In this document: positions 9,466 through 21,369 of the stretch, in pieces
Numbering within the stretch: the first letter of the stretch is position 1
Layout of the letters: every line of letters begins with the position of its first letter
Assembly (NCBI RefSeq): GCF_016097555.1
Contig: NC_054701.1
Coordinates: 32,749,975 to 32,813,974, forward strand
Reading direction: 5' to 3'
Source of the DNA: Gigantopelta aegis
Taxonomy: Eukaryota > Mollusca > Gastropoda > Neomphalida > Peltospiridae
Length of the DNA: 64,000 nt
The notes under the pieces: generated by a model
Told to the model about the DNA's origin: nothing
The model's database searches: none
What the model saw: the letters and a program-made list of their open reading frames with translations, nothing else
Made by a program: the position numbers and the translations under genes

Positions 9466-10992
9466 GCTGTCACGGAGCTTCTAACGCCGTTACCGGCAAC
9501 TGCTCCCACCACTTAGTTCCCCGGTAACAGAATCAGAAACCCGCAGTGGGTGTAACAGTATTTCTCCAAATATCCCAACCTATACAAATAGATCTCCCTG
9601 TATCGGGTAGGTTTCTACCCGAGTGGCTTGGCTCTAGGGGTATTCAAGGAACAGGATCGTATATATATTTATATTTACTATTACCCAACGTTAAATTCAC
9701 TAGAAAGACAACAACACAAGTTTAGTTTCAAATATGTATTATATAATACCAGGTAAGTGTTACAGCACTTACATGGCTTGTTACAACCGGTGTCACACCA
9801 CCTCTAGGCTGAACACCACACGTGAACTTTAATCACTTGGCAATTAGGGATATATCTACCCCTCAAAGTTAAAAGATCACCCAACCTTAGAATAATTAAT
9901 TATTATCCTCAGTCTTTCCTACATCCAATATTCAGAGGACCTACAATTTACCAGGTTATGATACTAGGATTACCACCTATAGAGAGAATTAATTATTATC
10001 TTCAGTCTTCCCTACATCCAATATTCAGAGGACCTACAATTTACCAGGTCATGTTACTAGGATTACTAGTTATAGATATTATAAACCTCTCTATATATAC
10101 AGGGGTATAGAGAATTATAATACTTTAATGCTACAATAAAATACCTTTCAGTTACTACAGAGCAGTAAATATAGTTCCACTGGACTAATAAAGTTCGCCC
10201 AGCGGACAGTGTACCCTACAGTTTACTTTCATCGGTCTGACTTAGATTACTAGTTGTATTTCCCACACTAAGCAAAACAAGAATACACATAGTTATAATA
10301 CGTTAATGCTACAATAAAATACCTTACAGTTACCTACAGAGCAGTAAAATATAGTTTAAAGTCAAAAAGGAGGTTGGTAGCGGGGATGTCGTCAAGGAGA
10401 GCCGATGAACTACAGTAAGATGGTGGAGGGCTTGCCTAGTTAAATCTTCCCCGGCAACGGTTAAAGTTCGCCAGCGGACAGCGTTTCCACCCCTATCTAT
10501 ACACAGGCCAAGTTCCTATACAGAACGAACTCTTACTTTTATCCCCTATTGGGTGTTTTGGTACTTGGCTTGTCTGGTTGGTCGCCTGGGGACCAAACGC
10601 CTTTGGCGGACAGCGTTTCCACCGCCTATCGATTATACCTGGTTACCCGCCAGGCAAGTCCTATAGCAGATTGGAACAGCTGGCTCGCTGACTTTTATTG
10701 GGGTGTACCCTATTTGGGTTTTTGGCAGCTGGGGCGCCATCTTTGGCCTTCTCCTCCTGGGTGGTTTCTTCGCTGGGTCACCGTACCCAAGGTGCCACTT
10801 ACGGACGAGTGGCGACATAATTGCCACACTAATTCTCTAAAACTACCAACAATACAGATACCATCTAACTCATACAGGGAACCTTCTTGGGTTAATTACT
10901 CCATGCCATGGCTTTCGATAATTAAAGTGCTACTCCAGTTGTTTCAGACCCCGGTCAAAAGTTAATGTGCAGACGGCTGTCTCCGTCACAGC
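9466..10992. mobile_element. Candidate TIR element inserted in the Tc1 copy
   Basis: The ends form an inverted repeat: GCTGTCACGGAG at 9466-9477 and CTCCGTCACAGC at 10981-10992 (11 of 12 match). The left end interrupts the transposase reading frame that continues in the 52-kb copy. Inside are a 93-bp tandem duplication (9894-10080) and further direct repeats (TAATGCTACAATAAAATACC near 10120 and 10300; GCGGACAGCGTTTCC near 10470 and 10610). I see no transposase and no clear target-site duplication. It is probably a non-autonomous DNA element. Confidence 0.5.
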
Positions 10993-12884
10993 TACATTGC
11001 GCCTTGTTTTGTTTTAGGTAAGTTGTAGCCCCAAACCATAATTCCCGCTACATAAATGTATGCAATAATGTTTATAAGATTTTGAAGTAACAAGATGCAC
11101 TAATATTTTAAGTGAAATTAATGCAGATATGAGTTATTTATTATTTTTAATTTATTGAAAGCGTTACGTGAAATTTAGTGATACCATTGAATTATGACAG
11201 ATTATATAAATTTTGTCGTTTAAAACATCATTATTATTAGTGACAATAAATTGTTTAGCAATGTTGTAGAGCTGTTTTATGCGAAAAACGGGAAAATAGG
11301 AATAACTAGCAGACGACACTTAGTTACATGATGTCCAGAATGCATATGTCAAGGTCTCACTACACAGATCACTTCCGGGTGAGAGTTCATCACTATAGTT
11401 CCTAATTGTGACACATGTTCTGGTTCACATATTCACTTCTAGGAAATGGTGAAGAATTAAAACAATATGTATCTTTAATGGTGAGCCTTCTGGCTGTATT
11501 TTGCACATGCTATTTTGTAATATTGTGCATCGATCTTTTGGGACATGGGTGTATAGCGCATGAGACAGCCGAAGTGAATCGGTTAATGAACCACCTGTTC
11601 GGACCGGTACTACAGCCAGATGCGGTCATATAGCAAAAAACTGAGACGGAAATGTTCCCAATTTTGGAGTGAAAATAAATGCTTATATAATGTATGATCG
11701 CAATGGTGTATGTTGTTAGTGCCAACAAGAACCCGTTCTATTGGCAATCTTTGTTTGGAGTTGGGCAATTTAACGGGGTTTCAATGGCAGATGACATCTG
11801 TGTAGTGAGACCCAAGATGACTGCGTCCATGTTATACCCAGAATGCATTTGTCAAGATGTCTGCGCCCATATGTACACAAAGTCGCGTGTAATTACGCAA
11901 AGATTTTTAATATGCTTTTCGATGTTGTAGAGTACATAAGACATTAGAAATATTACATAGTACAGTTATAAGGGTGATTTGCATATGTGAACGTTCATGA
12001 AAACAAGGTTTTAAATTGTTTTAATAATTGATATTGAAACTAAATTTTACGTCATTAGATATTTCAAGAAAACATTTATTCAGATTTTTACATCATTATG
12101 GATGCTGTTGCATGAAACCGATTTTGGGTTAAGTCATTATTATTTCTAAAATTTAGTTTCTAAAAAACATATGTATAAGACATGTTTTATTGTTCAGTTA
12201 ATATTTAGAAACAGTTTGTTAAAAAGGTGTATGTCTAGTATATGGTGGTCACATCTGGTCATAGCCTGTATGTGTACATTTGTAGTTGCAATACTATAAT
12301 AAATTACAGGAACCAGTTACTGCAGGTAATTAAGTCACTGAATTCTGGATAATGTTCATAAGTTTTCAACAGTAAATTACTGCAGGTGATGATGTTTTAA
12401 CAATTGTAACTACATTTGATAGATGACATGTGTAAGGCTTCAAAATATATATAGACCATTTTAATATAGAACAACAAGAAGTCATTGTTATTGTAATTGT
12501 TTATTCAGTAACTTGTACAATAACACATTTAGACCAAGTACAACCATTTTGATACGGTACAGCATATTTGTTGTAATTATAGTGTGACATCGACAATAAT
12601 ACCCCTAGACAGAGTTCGTTCGTCAGTGTTACGTCGCCATTAAAAACAACATATGTTGCATTGTGTCTTCTTTTGTTTAGATATTATAATTGCTACATGA
12701 CCCGGGTAACATATATGTTTAATAATTATTATGTTAATCTCTAATAAGACCTTTCAGCATGATAACCATGACTATTCTGAATACAAATAAAAAATAAAAA
12801 ATCTAAAATAGTGGGTCAACAACGCTTTATCACCCAACTCACCCCCGGATGATGTACAAGGGAACAGACAGGTGCTCCAACTCA
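10993..12884. other. Unassigned AT-rich sequence
   Basis: Only short open frames, none with a recognisable domain. Two short stretches share ACCCAGAATGCATTTGTCAAG-like sequence (near 11335 and 11838), suggesting an old local duplication. Nothing else is supported. Confidence 0.4.
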
Positions 12885-13494
12885 ATTGGTGTAAATCACA
12901 CACATATCGATCAGTTCCTGTTTGAAAATTAAAGAAGTATCATTACCATCTAATTACTAAAACATATTTATCAAATATAACCTTGAAATAATACACTGCT
13001 CAGAATAAACAATGTAAGTTTATAGGTTCATAAAAATAATTCATTTGCTATTAATTTCTACTGATGTACCAAGGGAAATAACTCTCGTAGCCTTGCTACT
13101 ATTTAAAGTGGCGATGCTTATAGGCTTATGAATATTCGTGACTTCAGTGAAACCGCGATTCCGACCAATTTATAATTAATCTAATTTAACTTTATATGAC
13201 GTTTTCTAAGGAGTTCCTACATCTAAACTACTAATATTAATAAACATTAATAAAAATACTAAAATGTTTATTAAAAACATTGTATATAAAACTACACATG
13301 TACTTCATAATAAACCCTGACAGTTTATAGTTCTAATAACTGGGACGACTGCCCGGTATTCTAACCGTACACATGAATAATGAGACACAGATAGGGCTGG
13401 CAGGGGGTCTACTCACTGTGAGACTTGTGTTTTGAAATTAGTTTTGCTTTACTGCCATTTCTGGTACTAACCTGACCTTTCAAAGCATCACAGG

Positions 13495-13580
13495 AATGAA
13501 TGAATGAATGAATGAATGTTAACGACACCCCAGCACGAAAAATACATCGGCTATTGGGTGTCAAACTATGGTAATGCAAA
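13495..13580 (-). mobile_element. SINE tail c fragment with ATTC repeat
   Basis: On the minus strand, CCAATAGCCGATGTATTTTT and GTGCTGGGGTGTCGTTAAC lead into an ATTC repeat. The head is missing. Confidence 0.6.
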
Positions 13581-14040
13581 CAAATAAAGCGATGATCAAC
13601 ATCAATATAAAAATTCAAGATTTAAACAAAAACACAGTGTAAGGAAATGCGCAATAACACACACATCGCAGATAGATACTGACTATTAGTCAAAACTTCA
13701 ATTTTGTGCTGTATTGGCCATTCTCAAAGAGAATGTTACACCCCTGCACCACGGTGAGGTTACAGCACGCGCAGGGGAGCATCACAGGATACAATTAAAT
13801 TCTTGTTAAACAAGTTTTATAATTGTACTGGCGGCTATACACTGGGTTCAAAGAATAAAATAACATTATCTATTGCAACCATTCAACAAACAAATGTAAT
13901 ATAATTAAATACGTTCATCGCGGGAAATAACCGAGCTAAAAATAGCCCAAATCAGACGGAATGAATGTAGTTAAAAACAAATAAAATCTCGTAAAATTAT
14001 GAATGAAGTAAAGTGCCATAAATGTGGACTTTCCTTCACA

Positions 14041-14082
14041 CACCCACACGCACGCACGCACGCACGCACGCACACACACATA
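14041..14082. repeat. CACG/CA microsatellite
   Basis: A run of CGCA units followed by CA and TA dinucleotides. Confidence 0.9.
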
Positions 14083-14370
14083 TATATTAATAGCAAATGA
14101 TTTATTTTTATGAATCTATCAACTATTATTTCAAGGTTATATTTGATAAATACATTTTAGTAATTAGATGGTAATGATACGTCTTTAATTTTCAAACAGG
14201 AACTGATCGATATGTGTTTGTGATTTACACCAATATAGATTTATATGTTATACTGTAGACATCCAGATACGTTAAGGAGTATTTACAAACTACACATAAC
14301 ATTTTTGAGCCATAGTATTTAGCTTGCAGTTGCTGCTATACGTGTAATGAACTGAAACATTTGCCACTTA

Positions 14371-15029
14371 AGGCCACCGCAGACCTTTGCAACTTTGCCG
14401 CATGCAGATCAAATTGCATGATTGCGAGCAACTTTTTTTCGTTGCACTGATCTGCACACACATGCGACAACCAGCAAATTTAGTATAGCAGTGATCACAT
14501 GACAGTATAAATGGCGGTTTATTATGACGTAGAAGACTGAATTTATGTAAAATATCACTGAATTCGTCCCGCACGCTTTTCGGTCCTTTAGGATAGAACC
14601 ACACAATTTGTGTAGAAAACCTATATAAAAATACCTAGAATTCCAAGCGCAGATTCCTTCTCTGCAAGACACATCTCTCTTTTAGCCCTCTGCGCTATAT
14701 TCAGGCAGAACACCGCTAATTCATCCTCTTTTTCTATAGACCACATGCTGCTGGAGGCTGCCATTTTGTGTCATGTGATCACAATCTATCCGTTCATTGG
14801 CAGTTTAAATTATTGTGTCAACGTTTTGTTGCTCTGAAGGCGCACACGTTTGCGACAGCGTGCAATTACATGCAATTACATGCAATAAAATCAAACATGT
14901 TTGATCGGAGCAATTTGAGTTGCATGCGACAAAAATTGCATCGCAGGTTGGCGCACACGACGCAACGACGTACGATGTTTGTTGCATGCAACAAAAATTG
15001 CACCTTGTCGCAAAGGTCTGCGGTGGCCT
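14371..15029. mobile_element. TIR DNA transposon, Harbinger-like candidate
   Basis: Terminal inverted repeats AGGCCACCGCAGACCTTTGC (14371) and its complement GCAAAGGTCTGCGGTGGCCT (ends 15029) extend imperfectly inward, with GTGATCACATGACA shared by both arms. Flanks allow a TA or TTA target duplication. The minus strand from about 14765 opens with MAASSSMWSIEKEDELAVFC, which could be a short 5' exon before a splice donor. Near 14600-14530 WFYPKGPKSVRDEF is open. TTA duplications fit PIF/Harbinger elements, but no DDE domain is present, so the family is inferred. Confidence 0.6.
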
Positions 15030-15030
15030 T

Positions 15031-15435
15031 AGATGTCACATTTCGATTTCTGAGGATTGTTGGAGGTTAAACATATAACTTCAAAAGGTGGGAATTTTAC
15101 CCAAGGAACATGTTACTGATTCTTAAATTACCAGTGATTCGTTTGGTAATTTCTCGCCCACCCCCATGTCTGCACCGGGGCAAGCTACGGACGGACGAGT
15201 TCTGAAAGTGTGGGTTGGAGTTCCTCGGGGTAATTTACCACAGCCGCTTTGAAAGTGGCAGTCCTCCTTTGAGGGGTGCTGGAAGAATGCATTGTTCAGT
15301 AAAGGATCTATTGGGAGTGGCTGTCCTCCTATAGACGAGGCACTGAATAAAGATTCATGGAATCAACCACTATTGTACAAAATGCCCATTCGACTCCATT
15401 GTGCAGATATATGATCTCGATTGTATATAAAGGTT
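15031..15435. repeat. Dispersed repeat segment
   Basis: The part from about 15290 (AAAGGATCTATTGGGAGTGG, TATAGACGAGGCAC, GATTCATGGAATCAACCACT) recurs at 35660-36225, where it is split by an insertion. The part before 15290 is unassigned. Confidence 0.55.
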
Positions 15436-15447
15436 TTGTCTCAGTGG

Positions 15448-15825
15448 ACCGGCCTCGGTGGCGTCGTTGTAGGCCATCGGTCTACAGGCTGGTAGGTACT
15501 GGGTTCGGATCCCAGTCGAGGCATGATAATCCAGATACCGACTCCAAACCCTGAGTGAGTGCTCTGCAAGGCTCAATGGGTAGGTGTAAACCACTTGCAC
15601 CGACCAGTGATCCATAACTGGTTCAACAAAGGCCATGATTTGTGCTATCCTGCCTGTGGGAAGTGCAAATAAAAGATCCCTTGCTGCTAATCGGAAAGAG
15701 TAACCCATGTAGTGGCGACAGCGGGTTTCCTCCCAAAATCTGTGTGGTCCTTAACGATATGTCTGACGCCATATAACCGTAAATAAAATGTGTTGAGTGC
15801 GTCGTTAAATAAAACATTTTTTTCT
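15448..15825 (+). mobile_element. tRNA-headed SINE (type A head, tail b)
   Basis: Same head as the SINE at 1030 but with the other 3' tail (TATGTCTGACGCCATATAAC, GTGTTGAGTGCGTCGTTAAA). It is flanked by a 12-bp duplication TTGTCTCAGTGG (15436-15447 and 15826-15837), so the insertion is fairly young. Confidence 0.92.
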
Positions 15826-15837
15826 TTGTCTCAGTGG

Positions 15838-16690
15838 CGTAGGAAGATGATTTCCAAACGTAAGTACAAGTTGCAAATGATATACCCCAACTACCTATAT
15901 GCACTAGTAGCGGAAGTATACTTATTTCAGTTGTTTTGTGTTACGGTTAGAGACGTAGTTTAGTAGCTTCTTTGGGTGGTTATGAAAATGCATAGTGTGT
16001 GACGTCACACCCGTCACCTCGTGCATTATTAGATTACGAAAAATGGCTTGGACACGAGGACAAGTCAAGACATTTGAAGCTTCGTGGGGCATACAAAAAG
16101 ATATGCATATTATTAGATAATAACTCATCGATTCACTGAGTACTAATTAATATTGATGCAATGTAAACAAAGTAGCACAATTTTATAAGTTAAAGTATTT
16201 GTTTAAAAAAATATGTGCTTGCATTGTACTATTTATAGGGCAGATGAGCATGGCTGAGAAAGCATGTGCGTTATCGACAATTTGTAATATTAAGATTACA
16301 TATTTCATTACGAAAACAATTTAGAATAATTAGATACAAATCTTGATATTAAAAACTTTTATTGACAAAGTTTATTAAAAAGAAAACAAAAGACAATAGT
16401 TTGTGTCTCATACAATAGTTTATTTTGACTTTACACAATATAAGTTTGTTTACATAGAATATTTACTTAACAAATGTTTTTATGTTTGTTACAGTCAATC
16501 TAATTCAAAATAAAGAATTATATCAAGATGAAAATTAATTGATGTTGTGTCCCAGTACATTGCGCATTTATTAAGATACACTGTACATATATTTGTTGAC
16601 ACGTAACTGTCATGGTTAATAGTCCTTAGCTGTCTGTACACTACTGTAACTAAAAATACATTCATCCCGAATGGGTAACATAAACAGACC
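15838..16690. other. Unassigned sequence with a CRE-like palindrome
   Basis: No gene is recognised. A palindromic GTGTGACGTCACAC near 16000 contains a perfect TGACGTCA. The remainder is AT-rich. Confidence 0.4.
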
Positions 16691-16692
16691 AG

Positions 16693-17349
16693 AAATAAAT
16701 CATAATGCAAGTTAACTGAAGTCCGAACCACATTGTTAACAGCGTAATTATCTTTCGATTTTACCCCGATTTTGTCCAGACACAAATAGGGGGAGAAACA
16801 AAATGACACCGACGCCGAATTAACTTACTAGATTGTAACCATGTTATAAATATCGACTTCGCTTAGATCGCATAAGCCAAATAGTATGTAAATTCAAGTT
16901 GGCCGCCCTTGGGTTTTACAGAAGAAGGGTGGAAGGATATGACATAATCTAAAAACGTCATAAAATGCCTTACGTCATGTAAACGTTATTTATGTCAAAA
17001 GCAGCTGGTTATAAAAGTTGTAACATTTATGTACCTAGATTAATTATGTCACATACTTCAGTGGCTTCCATATTCTTCCATCCCTCTTGGACTTTACTCC
17101 ACTAAAACAACAACAACAACACGCACACACAAAGAACCCACACAATATGGCCGCCGGCGAAGACTTTTACATGTTATTTCGGTGAAGCCGGTACAAACCG
17201 TTGACATGGTTACAATCTAGTAAGTGGATTTTTTTATATTTTTTATTTTATTTTACGTTTTGTGTCTGGAAAAAATGTGGGGGAAAACTAATGGTAATTA
17301 AAGGCATGGTAATTTATCGTAGTTGTTAACTATACGGTTCGGACAGTAA
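16693..17349. repeat. Large imperfect palindrome (foldback element)
   Basis: The core arms are a perfect 22-bp inverted repeat: ACTTACTAGATTGTAACCAT at 16823 and its complement at 17203-17224. Both arms continue outward for about 130 bp with matching blocks (TTTGTGTCTGGA, GTTGTTAAC, GGTTCGGAC). Inside the loop a second, weaker inversion pairs GGCCGCC and GGAAGGATATGACATAAT with sequence near 17080 and 17150. No coding capacity is seen. Confidence 0.75.
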
Positions 17350-17879
17350 ATAGACTAACTCAGACCTGTCAGTCCATACTCCGCCCATTTCATCTGTCTA
17401 CATTGCAATCGAATTTCGCGGATGACGGATATAGAACGTATGCGGACGCGGGAACGGGTGAAAAAAAAAAAACCCTGGATAAACCTCACCGCGGCCATGT
17501 CTATATTTTCTTTTCATTCGACCAGTTATTGCTGGTGTCAACCTAACAACGCCAAACAATCCATAGCTCATTGGGTATGATTATGGGAACCCATATCCAA
17601 TGAAGGTTCAGGCACGCCCATCTCGGACTTAGTGTTGGAGTAATTTTGAGGTGGACGGAATTTGGAAAAGTTAGTTCCAAGTGGAGAAAGACATGTCTGG
17701 TAAAACATTAAAAGCCAAACATTAAAATTGAGCGATCAATCAAAGTTTGAAGGTGATTTGAGCAATTTGTACGGACTGCCCAAAATAAAGGGTGTCGGAC
17801 TATTTATGAAAACAATAAACAAAGTTTTGGAATAACGGCCAAAAAGTTCTGAGTCCGACAAAAAGAGTCCGACAATGTG

Positions 17880-18591
17880 AAATAGCAAACAGAATTCTTA
17901 AAACCATGAGTTATAACGTCAATCTTTGTAAATCATGAGTTATGACGTCATACGTATGTAGAAATCGCCCAGTACCGGAGTGCTAGACAGATTTGTCTTG
18001 CCCACTGGACAGGGTTATCCAGCGTTTGCACGGTGCTAGAAAACTGTCTGACCCTAGGGCTAGATAAATCTGTCTGACCCGAGGGCTAGACGATTTTTAC
18101 ATACGCGTGACGTCATAACTCATGTTTTACAACGATTAACGTCATAACCCATGGTTTTCTAAATTCTGTTTGCCATTTCACGTTATATCATTGTTATAAA
18201 ATATTTAAACAAATTAATATTTTCAACTTTATATTTATTATTAAGTTGTTGCATTTTTATGTCGTTGCATAAGTTGGACTATATTTTTCAGCGTATGATT
18301 AATTGAGTTTCATTGTTTGTAAGTAAAATGTTTACGAATCGTTCTACAATAAACAAATCGTACGTTTTCGTACTGTAATTAAATGGGCAAGAAAAAGAAC
18401 CAGTCACCTTTGTGAGGTATAGATGAAGCAATTCCAGCCCTCTGGTAAACCTCGGCCATCACAAAAAAACTAAACAAAACATTTTGTCCCTCTGGTTTGA
18501 ATTTCGATATTTATATCACAACGGTAATAGATTCTATTAATCTAGCAGCGTGTAAAAATAAAAGCTGTATAATTCTGTCCAGTGGGCAAGA
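17880..18591 (+). mobile_element. TIR element with CRE-like repeats, copy 1
   Basis: The element proper spans 17996-18591 with TIRs TCTTGCCCACTGGACAG and CTGTCCAGTGGGCAAGA. Subterminal sequence holds repeated CTGTCTGACCC(T/G)AGGGCTAGA and TGACGTCATAACTCATG. The stretch 17880-17995 is an inverted extra copy of that subterminal region, forming a palindrome. A second copy, in the opposite orientation, lies at 57700-58201. Confidence 0.75.
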
Positions 18592-18652
18592 ATAGAATGA
18601 GTAGAGCTCATTGGAACGAACTGTTCGCAGTGATCAACCTTTATGGTATAAT

Positions 18653-18654
18653 GT

Positions 18655-18685
<31 letters not shown>

Positions 18686-18690
18686 GGACG
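18653..18690. repeat. GT/G microsatellite
   Basis: TG dinucleotides followed by a run of about 19 G. Confidence 0.95.
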
Positions 18691-18960
18691 TAGCCGAGTG
18701 GAAAAGCCCTCGCTTGATGCGCGGTCGGTCCGAGTCCGATTTTCGTCGGTAACCAGTGCACCACAACTAGTATATCAAAGGCCGTGGTATATGCTAACCT
18801 GTCTGTGGGATGGTGCATATAACAGATCCCTTGCTACTAATAGAAAAATGTAGCGGGTTTTCTCTTCAAGACTATATGTCGAAATTACCAAACGTTTAAC
18901 ATCCCATAGCCGATGATTAATAAATCAATGTGCTTTAGTGGTGTCGCAATATATATTGTA
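18690..18960 (+). mobile_element. Type B SINE, tail a
   Basis: Head GACGTAGCCGAGTGGAAAAG...GATGCGCGGTCGGTC, body GTGCACCACAACTAGTATAT and CTGTCTGTGGGATGGTGCAT, tail CATAGCCGATGATTAATAAA...GTGGTGTCG. Confidence 0.85.
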
Positions 18961-19677
18961 AGACATAAACCAGCTTTATAAATTCGGCCCATTATGATTA
19001 GCTATCGGTAACAGTAATGGTGTGGTTGCGAAACTGTTAACAACCCCGCAAAAAAATAACAACAAAAAAAACAAAAACAAAAACCCCCCCAAAAACTAAA
19101 CAAACAAAAACAACAACGAAAACAAACAACCCCCCCAAAACCCCCCAACAAAAAACAACAACAAACAAATAAACTTAAGAAGGTGTAAGTTAAAATAATA
19201 AATGACTATTTGCCGTGCAATGGTCATCTTAGACACGTGTAAAACATGTTTCAAGAGTTAGAAGATGCGTCAACTGAAACGTGGAGGGAGCAGTTATTAA
19301 TTCGACTTTCAATGGATGGGAGAAACCGCATATTACAGCCACCCCAGTTTCGTAATTGATGTGAGGGACTGGGTAGGGCATTGCTAGATGCAGGGCTGTT
19401 TTGATAGATACATGGCGTTTATTCCCTGTGTAATTTCTGCTTTAAGCTAAAGAAAGATTCTGTAGCAATTTGGAAACTACTGCTGGAACAGTAAAAATTT
19501 TAGTACAGTACTGCCAGTACAGTACTAATCTATGACCCCAAATGGGGGTTGGGGTTGGGGTGGGTGGTGGGGATGATTACCCGGCAGACACCACAGGATC
19601 CGTGTAATCCGGGCTCTAGCGATGCCTAGAGAAGTAGTTCAGTTGACAGCAAGTGGCCCTGTCAAGTAGTTCCAAAG
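18961..19677. other. Low-complexity and G-rich sequence
   Basis: An A/C-rich low-complexity tract spans 19050-19175. A plus-strand G-rich run at about 19543-19574 (GGGGGTTGGGGTTGGGGTGG followed by GTGGTGGGG) has four or more G-tracts and could form a G-quadruplex. No gene is seen. Confidence 0.6.
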
Positions 19678-19950
19678 ATTATTTTGTTTAACGACACCAT
19701 GAGAGAACATTGATGTATTCATCATCGGCTATTGGATGTCAAACATTTAGTAATTCTGACAATTAGTCTTCAGAGGAAACATTTTCCAATTAGCAGACAT
19801 GACAGCACATACCACGACCTTTGATATACCAGACGTGGAGGACTGGTTGGGACACGAAACCCCACCCCACCCCATCAGAAAATGGGTTCGCCGAAGGGAC
19901 TAGCAGACAGGACAGTACGTACCATGGCCTTTGAAATACCAGACGTGGTT
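19678..19950 (-). mobile_element. Type B SINE, minus strand, plus a repeated fragment
   Basis: Starts TTTGTTTAACGACACCATGA and reads backward through CATCGGCTATTGGATGTCAA and GACAGCACATACCACGACC to the head side near 19895. A second partial copy of the body (AGACAGGACAGTACGTACCA) follows at 19898-19950. Confidence 0.8.
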
Positions 19951-19991
19951 GCGTAATTTCTTAAAGGCAATTTTGACGCATAATTTAGAAG

Positions 19992-20325
19992 GGGCGGGAC
20001 GTAGCCCAGTGGTAAGGCGCTCGCTTGATGCGCGGTCGGTTTAGGATCGATCCCCGTCATTGGCCCTATTGGGCTATTTTTCGCTCCAGCCAGTGCACCA
20101 TGTCTGGTACATCAAAGCCCGTGGTATGTGCTATCCTATCTATGGGATGGTGCATATAAAAGATCCCTTGCTGCTAATCGAAAAGAGTAGCCCATGAAGT
20201 GGTGACAGCGGGTTTCCTCTCTGTGTGGTCCATAACCATATGTCTGACGCCATATAACCGTAAATAAAATGTGTTGAGTGCGTCGTTAAATAACAATTTC
20301 CTTCCTTCCTTCCTTCCATAATTTA
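19992..20325 (+). mobile_element. Type B SINE, tail b
   Basis: Nearly full length: head GGGGCGGGACGTAGCCCAGT with B box GGATCGATCCCC, body CTATGGGATGGTGCATATAA, tail TATGTCTGACGCCATATAAC and GCGTCGTTAAAT, then CCTT repeats. Confidence 0.9.
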
Positions 20326-21028
20326 GAATGGTTCATGAAAAATGAAAATGGAGCTAATTGATTGATTTGACTTGGTTCATCGAAAGGTAGCTCTGAGCTA
20401 GATCCTGTCCCCATCTACATGAAGATATACTAACTAAAGATGTCTTTGTTATATTAGTGTGTTACATCTTCGTAGTCCGAGTCAGACATGATCTAGACAC
20501 TATCGGCCAAAGTTTCGAAGCCTGTTTTTGTAACCAGAGATGTTTAAAAATTGTAAATGTATGCAGTTACACGTGAATAAGACATAAACAGGCTTTATAA
20601 ATCAGGCCAATAATTACTTTTAGCACGTTATATTCTACAGACTAAAAAAGAGGCGTTAACAAACTACTATATTATTATATTCTTATTTAAGACGTGTATA
20701 CCTGAACACGAATTTAATTAATTTGTATAATTTGTTTTAGCTATACAGATTTTAAAAGTCAATTAAACATGAACTAATTATTTCAAGGTTAATTGTTGTC
20801 ATAATATAAATCTATAAGATTTTGTAAACAATACTTAAGTAACAACTTTATATTTTAGACAAATACTTTGTAGCATATGTCGACATTTTACAAATAATGC
20901 AACATCAAATTAAATCTCGGTACAGATGAACACACGTAACTGAGATCGTGCATAGCGATCTCCTTATACATTAAATAGCAAAACAAAAGTTCACAGAAGC
21001 AATTTAATTTACAACTTGTAGTATGTAG
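20326..21028. other. Unassigned AT-rich sequence
   Basis: No gene, repeat family or structure recognised. Confidence 0.4.
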
Positions 21029-21320
21029 GGGTGGGACGCAGCCCAGTGGTACAGCGCTTGCTCGATGCGCGGTCGGTGTGGGATCGATCACCGTCGGTAG
21101 GCCTATTTGGCTGTTTCTCGTTCCAGCCAGTGCATCACGACTGGTATATCAAAGACCGTGGTATGTACTACCCTGTCTGTGGGATGGTGCATATAAAGGA
21201 TCCCTTGCTGCTAATCGAAAAGAGTAGGCCATGAAGTGGCGACAGCAGGTTTCCTCTCTGAATATATGTGTGGTCCTTAACCATATGTCCGACGCCATAT
21301 AACTGTAAATAAAGTTATAA
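21029..21320 (+). mobile_element. Type B SINE, tail b (3' truncated)
   Basis: Head GGTGGGACGCAGCCCAGTGG and GCGCGGTCGGTGTGGGATCG, body as in other copies, tail ending near GCCATATAACTGTAAATAAA. It sits just upstream of the LINE remnant. Confidence 0.85.
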
Positions 21321-21369
21321 AGATATAGATACATATAACTATCAACATATCAGTAACCTACACGCTCGT

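Larger units (their letters stand above)
12885..14233. repeat. Foldback structure, about 150-170-bp inverted arms
   Basis: The left arm starts at 12885 (ATTGGTGTAAATCACACACA) and runs to about 13058. It reappears reverse-complemented at about 14087-14233. Shared blocks include CGATCAGTTCCTGTTTGAAA, ATTACCATCTAATTACTAAA and TCAAATATAACCTTGAAATA. Identity by eye exceeds 85 percent over most of the arm, with one indel. The spacer is about 1 kb and holds a SINE tail and a CACG microsatellite. No TSD is seen. Confidence 0.8.

Noticed and set aside
10549-10965. 138-codon open frame
   Set aside because: No domain, lies inside a non-autonomous element and overlaps its direct repeats; composition is not protein-like.
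11415-11930. Hydrophobic short frames near 11.4-11.9 kb
   Set aside because: No splice signals, homology or conservation that I can see.
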